A stretch of DNA of 64,000 nucleotides. Source: Pigmentiphaga aceris. Lineage in GTDB: Bacteria; Pseudomonadota; Gammaproteobacteria; Burkholderiales; Burkholderiaceae_B. The notes beneath the pieces were generated by a model. That model worked only from the letters and a program-made list of their open reading frames with translations. It made no database searches and was not told the DNA's origin. Position 1 is the first letter of the stretch; each line of letters begins with the position of its first letter. A program made the translations under genes and the position numbers. This document shows positions 58,129 to 64,000 of the stretch, one piece after another. Where the stretch lies: assembly GCF_008119665.1 (NCBI RefSeq), contig NZ_CP043046.1:1054001-1118000 (forward strand), written 5' to 3'.

Positions 58129-59522
58129 ATGGCGCGGTCGATGTCGAAGCTGGTCGGCCTGCACCCGTTTCGCTGGTGAAGAAAAAAAACGGCTCTTTGC
58201 GTCAGCGTGTCATCTGGGCACTGACAGGTGCCGTGGCCTTGTTTGTGGCCTTGCTGGCGGTGTTGGCCTACCAGGTGCTGGATCAGCAGGAAGACGAGTT
58301 GGCCGATGCGCTGGTCTTGCTGGAAACCCAGCGGCTGATGACACGGATCGAGCAAGGCGAATTGACGGTGCCGCAGCCTGCGCCGGTGGAACTGAGCCGT
58401 GGCCTGCAAGCCTGGGTGGTGGCATCTTCCGACGCACTGCCACCGGCCTTGCGCAGCTTGCAGCCCGGGCCGCACGAGGTGCACCCGGATGGCCTGGTCT
58501 GGCACGTGGTCATCGCGCCCGTGGCGGGCGGCACGCTGGCCGTGGCCTTCGATGCAACCGCCAACGAAGAACGGGTCTACACCTTTGGTGCGGCCTTGCT
58601 GGCGTTGTGGGCCTTGTGCACGCTGGCGGGCTACGGCGTGTCGCGCGCCTTGGCGCGTGTGGTGGTGGGGCCGATGCATGAAGTGGCGGTGCGCATTGCC
58701 AGCTGGGCACCCGGCGAACCCGGCATCGACATCGATCGTGACGATGAAACCGGCCGGCTGGTGGAAGCCTTCAATCGGGTGCAGGATCGGGTCGACCGAT
58801 CGATTGCGCGCGAGCGCGAATTCGCTGCCAACTTGAGCCACGAGGTGCGCACGCCATTGACGGCCATCCGCACCGATGCGGAACTGTTGCTGCTCGACAC
58901 GAGTCGTTCCGCTGCCGATCAGGCGCGTCTGCATCGCATCATGCGCACGGTGGACGACATTGTGCAGACCATTGCGTCCACGCATGCGATCAGCGGGGCG
59001 ATGTCGGGTACGCAGGAATCGGTAAACCTGGCCAATTGCCTGGACGATGCCTGTGACGGCCTGCATGAACGGGCGCAGGCCACTGGCTTGTCTATCGTCA
59101 ACCGTGTCGATCCGCAGGCGCAGTGGACGCTTGATCGGTATGCCTTGCTGACGGTGGCGCGCAACCTGATCCGCAATGCCTGTGACCATGCGGCACCGGC
59201 GACGCTTTGCATCGACCTGCTGCCGGACGGCCTGCGGTTTTCCGATGACGGCCCTGGCATTGCAGCAGACGATCTGCCCTGGGTGTTCGACCGCTTTTAT
59301 CGTGGGCGTTTAAGTGATACACCCAGCGGTAAAAGCAGCGATACACCCAGTGCAGCACCCGCGCAGACCGACCCGATGCAAACCCGGGGATTGGGTCTGG
59401 CGATCGTCAAGCGGGTATGTGACGTGCAGGGCTGGGCGCTTGCCGTAACGTCCGATACGTCCGATACGCGTGCGCGGGAAACCGTCTTCACGCTGCGTTT
59501 TCAGACCGAACTTTCTGGCTGA
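58125..59522 (+). CDS. Sensor histidine kinase, partner of the upstream response regulator
   Basis: 465 residues; GTG 58125 overlaps the regulator stop (GTGA). Two membrane helices at about 26-48 and 150-170 enclose a ~100-residue periplasmic sensor domain. A HAMP-like linker follows, then the H-box AANLSHEVRTPLTAIRTDAE with His239, N-box VARNLIRNACDHA, G1 FSDDGPGIAADDLPWVFDRF and G2 GLGLAIVKRV. The ATP lid between YRGR and RGLGLAIV holds an insertion made of a 24-bp direct repeat (encoding SDTPS twice), and TSDTSDTR near the C-terminus is encoded by a 9-bp duplication. The signal is probably envelope related. Confidence 0.9.
   Translation: MNGAVDVEAGRPAPVSLVKKKNGSLRQRVIWALTGAVALFVALLAVLAYQVLDQQEDELADALVLLETQRLMTRIEQGELTVPQPAPVELSRGLQAWVVASSDALPPALRSLQPGPHEVHPDGLVWHVVIAPVAGGTLAVAFDATANEERVYTFGAALLALWALCTLAGYGVSRALARVVVGPMHEVAVRIASWAPGEPGIDIDRDDETGRLVEAFNRVQDRVDRSIAREREFAANLSHEVRTPLTAIRTDAELLLLDTSRSAADQARLHRIMRTVDDIVQTIASTHAISGAMSGTQESVNLANCLDDACDGLHERAQATGLSIVNRVDPQAQWTLDRYALLTVARNLIRNACDHAAPATLCIDLLPDGLRFSDDGPGIAADDLPWVFDRFYRGRLSDTPSGKSSDTPSAAPAQTDPMQTRGLGLAIVKRVCDVQGWALAVTSDTSDTRARETVFTLRFQTELSG
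59313..59350 (+). repeat. 24-bp-period direct repeat inside the kinase ATP lid
   Basis: AGTGATACACCCAG (59313-59326) and AGCGATACACCCAG (59337-59350) encode SDTPS twice in the ATP lid of the sensor kinase. The period keeps the frame. A separate 9-bp duplication, ACGTCCGAT twice, occurs at about 59450-59467. Confidence 0.8.
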
Positions 59523-59543
59523 TTTTTTGCTGATTTTGCCGCC

Positions 59544-59600
59544 GAATTTTTACCCCGAATTTCACAAAAATTCGACATCCGTCTGACAGGCTTTCGACAC
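59544..59600 (+). promoter_or_regulatory. LtaS/OpgB-type gene promoter module shared with dgkA
   Basis: Box GAATTTCACAAAAATTCGAC (59557-59576) equals the dgkA box at 19 of 20 positions; GCTTTCGACAC (59590-59600) starts 33 bp from the box start, exactly as at dgkA, and TAGTCT (59610-59615) matches the position of the dgkA TAAGCT. An additional half-site, GAATTTTTAC (59544-59553), lies just upstream. The box ends 70 nt before the ATG at 59647 (71 nt at dgkA). Confidence 0.78.
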
Positions 59601-59646
59601 CGCACTCCGTAGTCTGGGCACCCTTGTCCATGCTTTCGGAGACGCC

Positions 59647-61632
59647 ATGTCGCGCGTTCTGCCTTCTGTCCCGCACGCGGTCAGCGCTGCCGCCCCACAT
59701 GCGGTATCGCGTGCCAATTTCCTTGGTCTGCCCACGATCCAGGGACGCGCGTCGCTGGCGCTGCTGGTGTGGCAGATCACTTTCGTGTGTGCGTTCGCCG
59801 CCCGCGTATTGCTGTCGGCACTGAGCCTGTCGCAAGACCTGATCGGCGCAAGCATGTTGCCGCGCATCTTCATCAGCGGTGCGCTGATGGATGCAATCAC
59901 TGGCCTGTATCTGGTGCTGCCGTTTGCCGTCTACCTGTGGCTGGCACCGCGTCGCCTCTACCAGTCGCGCGTCGGGCGCGCGATGGTCTTTGCGGGCATC
60001 GCGCTGACCATCGGCACCAGCCTCTACCTGATCGCATCCGAATATTTCTTCTTCGATGAATTCAACGCCCGCTTCAACTACGTGGCAGTCGAATATCTGA
60101 TCTACCCGACAGAAGTCCTGACCAACATCCGCGACTCCTACCCGGTCTACAAGGTCTTGAGTGCTGCGGTTGCCATGAGCCTGAGCCTGACCTGGGTGCT
60201 GCGTGCTCGCATCCGCGCCGCGTTTGCTGAATCCAGCAGCTATGGCAGCCGGACCTTGGTGATGGGAGGCGTGGCACTGGTGACGGCCGCGACACTTGCT
60301 GGTGTCAATCTGCAAACCGTGCAGCGCGGCCACGAGCGTGTGGCCAATGAACTGGCCGCCAACGGCATCTACGCGTTCTTCAGCGCAGCGCGCAATGCGC
60401 ACATCGACTACGAGGCCTACTACGCCACCTTGTCGACGCAGGAAGCCGCTACGCGTGTTCGCCACCTGCTGGGCCAGAACAATACGCAACCCTCGGGTGG
60501 GGACAACCCGTTTGCGCGCCATGTGGATAACCGCGATCTGGGGCCGGTGCGCAAGATGAATGTGATCGTGTTGCTGCAGGAGTCGATGGGCTCGGAATTT
60601 GTCGGCAGCCTGGGTGGACGTGGCCTGACCCCGAACATCGACCGTATTGCTGCACAAGGCATGAGCTTCACGCACTTGTACGCAAGCGGCACCCGCACCG
60701 TGCGCGGCATGGAAGCGGTCACCACCAGCCTGGCACCGGTGCCGCCGGAGTCCGTGGTGAAACGTACCAATAACGAAGGTCTGTTCAACCTGGCCAGCAT
60801 TGCCAAACAGGCAGGTTATGCCCCCACCTTCATCTACGGCGGCTACGGCACCTTCGACAACATGAACGCCTTCTTCGGCGGCAACGGCTGGAAAGTGGTG
60901 GATCGCACCGACATGCCCAGCGCCAAGTTTGCCAACATTTGGGGCATTGCCGACGAAGCTTTGATGGACAACGCGCTGGATGTCTTCGACAAGCAGGTAG
61001 CGCGTGGTGAACAGGTGTTTTCCGTGGTGATGAGCACGTCCAACCACAAGCCGTTCACCTTCCCCGCAGGCATTCCCGGCGTGGCGGAAAAGGGCGGTGG
61101 CCGCGATGCTGGCGTGCGTTATGCAGACTACGCCATCGGCCATTTCTTCGACAAACTGCAAACCCGACCCTGGGCGAAAGACACCATGCTGGTGATCGTG
61201 GCCGATCACGGTGCGCGGGTGTACGGCCGTGCCGAAGTGCCGGTATCGACCTATGAAATTCCCCTGGTGATCCACGCCCCGGCCTACATCCAACCGCAGC
61301 GCATCGACACCCTTGCCAGCCAGATCGATGTGGGGCCGACCATTCTGGGCTTGCTGCATCTGTCGTATGACTCGCGCCTGCCAGGCCGTGACATTCTGCG
61401 CATGAAACCCGAAGACGGTTATGCGGTGTTCAACCACAACCGCGACAGCGCGATGATGCGTGGAGACCGGGTTGCCACGCTGGGTTTCGGCAAGACCATG
61501 CAGACGGAAATCTACGATCCGGTCAGCAAACAACTGCGTCCGGCGCCGCACGACCCGCAGCTTGAGTCCGATGCCCAGGCCTTGTTCCAGACTTCGCAAC
61601 AGATGTTCGTGTCGGGCTTGCAGAAAGAATGA
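59647..61632 (+). CDS. LtaS/OpgB-type membrane phospho-head-group transferase (sulfatase fold)
   Basis: 661 residues: five N-terminal membrane helices (to about 205), then a periplasmic sulfatase-fold domain. Metal and catalytic residues: Glu312 in VLLQESMGSEF, Thr349 or Thr351 in SGTRTVRGMEAVTTS (nucleophile region), MSTSNHKPFTFP, and Asp520-His521 in VADHGARVYG. The GTRTVRG motif resembles OpgB (phosphoglycerol transferase I), which moves phosphoglycerol from phosphatidylglycerol to periplasmic glucans and releases diacylglycerol. Phosphoethanolamine transfer is possible. It shares a promoter box with dgkA, which would recycle the diacylglycerol, and overlaps a PAP2 phosphatase gene by 4 nt. 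Confidence 0.88.
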   Translation: MSRVLPSVPHAVSAAAPHAVSRANFLGLPTIQGRASLALLVWQITFVCAFAARVLLSALSLSQDLIGASMLPRIFISGALMDAITGLYLVLPFAVYLWLAPRRLYQSRVGRAMVFAGIALTIGTSLYLIASEYFFFDEFNARFNYVAVEYLIYPTEVLTNIRDSYPVYKVLSAAVAMSLSLTWVLRARIRAAFAESSSYGSRTLVMGGVALVTAATLAGVNLQTVQRGHERVANELAANGIYAFFSAARNAHIDYEAYYATLSTQEAATRVRHLLGQNNTQPSGGDNPFARHVDNRDLGPVRKMNVIVLLQESMGSEFVGSLGGRGLTPNIDRIAAQGMSFTHLYASGTRTVRGMEAVTTSLAPVPPESVVKRTNNEGLFNLASIAKQAGYAPTFIYGGYGTFDNMNAFFGGNGWKVVDRTDMPSAKFANIWGIADEALMDNALDVFDKQVARGEQVFSVVMSTSNHKPFTFPAGIPGVAEKGGGRDAGVRYADYAIGHFFDKLQTRPWAKDTMLVIVADHGARVYGRAEVPVSTYEIPLVIHAPAYIQPQRIDTLASQIDVGPTILGLLHLSYDSRLPGRDILRMKPEDGYAVFNHNRDSAMMRGDRVATLGFGKTMQTEIYDPVSKQLRPAPHDPQLESDAQALFQTSQQMFVSGLQKE

Positions 61633-62468
61633 ATCGATCGTCCGAAAACACGTGGCATGGGGATGCGCGGGTGCGTGCGGTCGTCCGCATGCCGGTGGGC
61701 CATGTGGCTGTACCAGGCCCGCTCGGCCACCCCGCCGTAAGCCGGGCACGCGCGGCCTGGATCTATCTGCTGGTGAACGTGTGGATGGTGCCGCTGGCGC
61801 TGTCTGCACTGGCCTTGCTCATGCATCGTTCAGGCTGGGATATGCAGGTAGCGCAAGGGTTCTTTGATGAAGCCCTGCACAGTTTTCCGTGGCGTGATGC
61901 GGTGTGGCTGGAAGTGATCGGCCACCACCTGCTGAAGTTCGTGCCGATTGGCGTCTGCCTGGTGGCGCTAGGGCTGGCACTGGGCAGCTATGTGTTTCCC
62001 CGGTGGCGTCCCTGGCGGCAAGCCGCGTGGGCCCTGGCAGCGTCGCTGGCCATTGGCCCGGCGGTGGTGACGCAGCTGAAATCGATGACGGTGGCGCACT
62101 GTCCCTGGGACTTGCGCGAGTTTGGCGGCTACGCCAGTTTTGCGGCGGATTACGCCAGTTCCTGGTGGGCACCGTCGCGGGCAGAAGCAGGGCGCTGCCT
62201 GCCCAGCGGGCATGCGGGGGCAGGCTTCTGTCTGCTGGCCTTGTACTTCTTTGCTTGGGCTGTGGGCAGTCGTCGTTTGCGCTGGGCAGGCCTGGCGGTG
62301 GGCGTGACTGCGGGGCTGTTGTTCGGCTTCATACGGGTGGTGCAGGGGGCGCATTTTCCGAGTCATGTGATGTGGTCGGCGGTGGTGTGCTGGTTGGCGG
62401 CTGCGCTGGTCTATCTGCCCGTGATCGTGGGCAGGGACGTCAGCCCCCACGCACAACCCTACGCGTAA
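61629..62468 (+). CDS. PAP2-family membrane phosphatase
   Basis: 279 residues; the ATG overlaps the preceding TGA (ATGA). Six membrane segments. PAP2 motifs: LKSMTVAHCPWDLREFGG (K..R region), CLPSGHAGAGFC (PSGH with catalytic His) and FIRVVQGAHFPSHVMWSAVV (R-x5-H...). Members dephosphorylate lipid phosphates such as phosphatidate, undecaprenyl pyrophosphate or lipid A phosphates on the periplasmic side. Co-expression with a head-group transferase suggests envelope-lipid remodelling. The gene end consists of a 12-bp repeat that runs through the stop codon. Confidence 0.88.
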   Translation: MNRSSENTWHGDARVRAVVRMPVGHVAVPGPLGHPAVSRARAAWIYLLVNVWMVPLALSALALLMHRSGWDMQVAQGFFDEALHSFPWRDAVWLEVIGHHLLKFVPIGVCLVALGLALGSYVFPRWRPWRQAAWALAASLAIGPAVVTQLKSMTVAHCPWDLREFGGYASFAADYASSWWAPSRAEAGRCLPSGHAGAGFCLLALYFFAWAVGSRRLRWAGLAVGVTAGLLFGFIRVVQGAHFPSHVMWSAVVCWLAAALVYLPVIVGRDVSPHAQPYA

Positions 62469-62493
62469 CCCCACGCACAAGCCCACGCATAAG
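62446..62493 (+). repeat. Four 12-bp repeats running through the PAP2 stop codon
   Basis: CCCACGCACAAC, CCTACGCGTAAC, CCCACGCACAAG and CCCACGCATAAG. The second holds the real stop TAA (62466-62468); the fourth has another in-frame TAA (62490-62492), while units one and three read CAA at the same place. One base change (C to T) distinguishes sense from stop units. Confidence 0.9.
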
Positions 62494-62598
62494 GTCATAG
62501 AAAATCCATCGTTCCTGCGGCATGCGCTTTCTTCTAAGTTGATCGGCTAATCGCGCGACCGTGGGCGTTGCGCATACTGCGATCAAGAGGGGAAGCAC

Positions 62599-63969
62599 AT
62601 GGCTGCTGGGCGTCAGGATCAACTGAAGCTGGGCGCGTTTCTGTATCCGACCGGGCATCACGTGGCGGCCTGGCGGCACCCGCAGGCTCAGGCAGATGCG
62701 GGCGTGAATTTCGGGCACTACAAGCAATTGGCGCAAACCGCCGAACGCGGCAAGTTCGACCTGCTGTTCATGGCTGACAGCGTGGGCACCCGAGGTGCAC
62801 CCAGCGAGCAGGAATCCTTGTCGCGCACCGCCACGCGTTATGTGGCGCAGTTCGAGCCGATCTCTTTGTTGTCGGGGCTGGCAGCGGTGACCGAGCACGT
62901 GGGGCTGGTTGCCACGGCGTCCACTACCTACAACGAGCCGTATCACATTGCCCGCAAATTCGCGTCACTGGATCACATCAGCGGCGGGCGCGCCGCGTGG
63001 AATCTGGTCACCTCGTCCAACGCCGAAGAAGCCCATAACTTCGGCCGCGACAGCCACGTGGCACACGCTGACCGATACGCGCGCGCACGTGAATTTGCGC
63101 AGGTGGTCACAGGTTTGTGGGACACCTGGGAAGACGATGCCTTCAGCCGTGACAAGGAAGCAGGGCAGTTCTACGACCCGGACAAACAGCACTTGCTGAA
63201 TCATCGCGGCAAGCACTTTTCCGTGCGCGGACCGCTGAACGTGGCCCGGCCGCCGCAGGGGCATCCAGTGGTCGTGCAGGCAGGTTCATCCGAGGCAGGC
63301 AAGGCCCTGGCTGCCGAATCGGCCGAGGTCATTTTCACGGCGCAACTGACGCTGGCCGATGCGCAGGAATTCTATGGTGACGTGAAAGACCGGCTGGGCA
63401 GTTTCGGGCGGCATCGGGACAGCCTGAAGATCATGCCGGGCATCTTCCCGGTGGTCGGGCGCACGGAATCCGAAGCGCGTGAGAAATTCGACTTGCTGCA
63501 GTCGCTGGTGCATCCGGCAGTGGGCTTGCAACTGCTGGCCGGCATGGCGGGCGGGGTGGATTTGTCGCAGTTCCCGCTCGATGGCCCGGTGCCGCAAGAC
63601 ATTCCCGAGACCGAAGGCAGCAAAAGCCGCCAGTCGCTGCTGCTGGGCCTGGCGCGACGCGAGAACCTGACGATTCGCCAGTTGTATCTGCGCGTGGCCG
63701 GTGCACGTGGCCATTGGCAGATCGTGGGTACCCCCGCGCAGATTGCCGATGAAATCGAGGAACGCTTTCACGGACAGGGCGCAGACGGCTTCAATGTCAT
63801 GCCGCCCTTCATGCCGGGCGGGCTGGATGATGTGGTCGAGCTGCTGATCCCGGAATTGCAGCGTCGTGGCCTGTTCCGCAAGGAATACGAAGGGCGCACC
63901 CTGCGCGAGAATCTGGGCTTGCAGCGCCCGGTGCACCCGGCAACACGGTCGCGGCAGGCGGCTGCGTGA
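62599..63969 (+). CDS. FMN-dependent monooxygenase of the NtaA/SnaA/DszA family
   Basis: 456 residues; AGGGGAAGCAC precedes the ATG. Luciferase-like TIM barrel of the class C flavin monooxygenases: LKLGAFLYPTGHHVAAWRHP at the N-terminus, FDLLFMADSVGTRGAPSEQE, SLLSGLAAVTEHVGLVATAS, TTYNEPYHIARKFASLDHIS, GRAAWNLVTSSNAEEAHNFG, PVVVQAGSSEAGKALAAESA. Relatives oxidise nitrilotriacetate, dibenzothiophene sulfone, alkanesulfonates or dimethyl sulfide using FMNH2 from a separate reductase. Substrate unknown here. The reductase or transporter may lie beyond the right edge. The last 31 bases of the window contain no feature. Confidence 0.9.
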   Translation: MAAGRQDQLKLGAFLYPTGHHVAAWRHPQAQADAGVNFGHYKQLAQTAERGKFDLLFMADSVGTRGAPSEQESLSRTATRYVAQFEPISLLSGLAAVTEHVGLVATASTTYNEPYHIARKFASLDHISGGRAAWNLVTSSNAEEAHNFGRDSHVAHADRYARAREFAQVVTGLWDTWEDDAFSRDKEAGQFYDPDKQHLLNHRGKHFSVRGPLNVARPPQGHPVVVQAGSSEAGKALAAESAEVIFTAQLTLADAQEFYGDVKDRLGSFGRHRDSLKIMPGIFPVVGRTESEAREKFDLLQSLVHPAVGLQLLAGMAGGVDLSQFPLDGPVPQDIPETEGSKSRQSLLLGLARRENLTIRQLYLRVAGARGHWQIVGTPAQIADEIEERFHGQGADGFNVMPPFMPGGLDDVVELLIPELQRRGLFRKEYEGRTLRENLGLQRPVHPATRSRQAAA

Positions 63970-64000
63970 TTTGATTCGGGTGTGAATGAAAACAGCGGAA

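Noticed and set aside
59488..61809. A 773-codon open frame on the minus strand opposite the LtaS/OpgB-type gene
   Set aside because: Its translation is rich in His, Gln and Arg with no recognisable domain, while the plus strand encodes a clear sulfatase-fold protein. Long antisense frames are common in high-GC genes.
1..64000. Genomic island, prophage, insertion sequence, CRISPR array, tRNA or rRNA
   Set aside because: No transposase, integrase, phage gene, spacer array or RNA gene signature was seen; base composition and gene style look uniform throughout.

Overview
The window is GC-rich, tightly packed DNA from a bacterial chromosome. Its gene content points to a betaproteobacterium of the order Burkholderiales, most likely family Alcaligenaceae: a TctC (Bug-type) tricarboxylate transport cluster, LysR and GntR/FCD regulators paired with catabolic genes, a homodimeric AceE-type E1 and DUF3597. 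This placement is inferred from content; no rRNA or tRNA lies in the window. I saw no transposase, prophage, CRISPR array or plasmid feature, so it reads as ordinary chromosome with many metabolic and regulatory cassettes.

Layout. 1-2.4 kb: end of a molybdate uptake operon (modC, a one-domain ModE-like regulator, a small membrane protein). 2.5-4.9 kb: a divergent SDR/LysR pair and a small exported protein. 5.0-12.6 kb: a tricarboxylate locus, with aconitase, a GntR/FCD regulator and a leaderless solute-binding protein on the minus strand, divergent from tctCBA; a perfect inverted repeat lies between the two arms. 12.7-20.1 kb: a spermidine-synthase-like protein, then a polar amino-acid ABC transporter with a MetC-like PLP enzyme and a divergent LysR regulator. 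20.2-24.6 kb: a UvrA paralogue without the UvrB-binding domain, and an acyl-CoA synthetase. 24.7-39.8 kb: mixed genes including two tandem paralogous membrane proteins, an ATP-grasp enzyme, a hydroxylase/deacetylase/beta-propeller group, an MFS carrier, a 3-hydroxyacyl-CoA dehydrogenase, a Ca2+/H+ antiporter, a GST, YpeA and two tandem paralogous secreted proteins. 39.9-47.5 kb: an EctD-like dioxygenase, a SAF-domain oxidoreductase, a beta-hydroxyacid dehydrogenase, an orphan AceE and an Fe-type alcohol dehydrogenase. 47.7-51.7 kb: a four-gene operon of an APH-type kinase, an unusual acyl-CoA dehydrogenase, an SDR and a GntR regulator, with a clear promoter/operator. 52.1-55.3 kb: a KaiC-like ATPase coupled to a hybrid histidine kinase. 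55.3-62.5 kb: dgkA, a two-component system, an LtaS/OpgB-type transferase and a PAP2 phosphatase. 62.6-64.0 kb: an FMN-dependent monooxygenase.

Three observations stand out. (1) At least eight genes end in short imperfect tandem repeats (12-17 bp, 2-5 copies) that begin at or just before the stop codon, so extra stop codons recur every 12-17 nt, in frame or spread over all frames. (2) dgkA and the LtaS/OpgB-type gene, 3.7 kb apart on either side of a two-component system, share a promoter module (a 20-bp box matching at 19 positions, a second block exactly 33 bp downstream, and the same distance to the start codon), suggesting one regulon for diacylglycerol recycling and envelope phospho-transfer. 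(3) The kinase/dehydrogenase/SDR operon carries the signatures of the ACAD10/11-LvaA/LvaC type 4-hydroxyacyl-CoA pathway and has a textbook GntR operator over its predicted transcription start.
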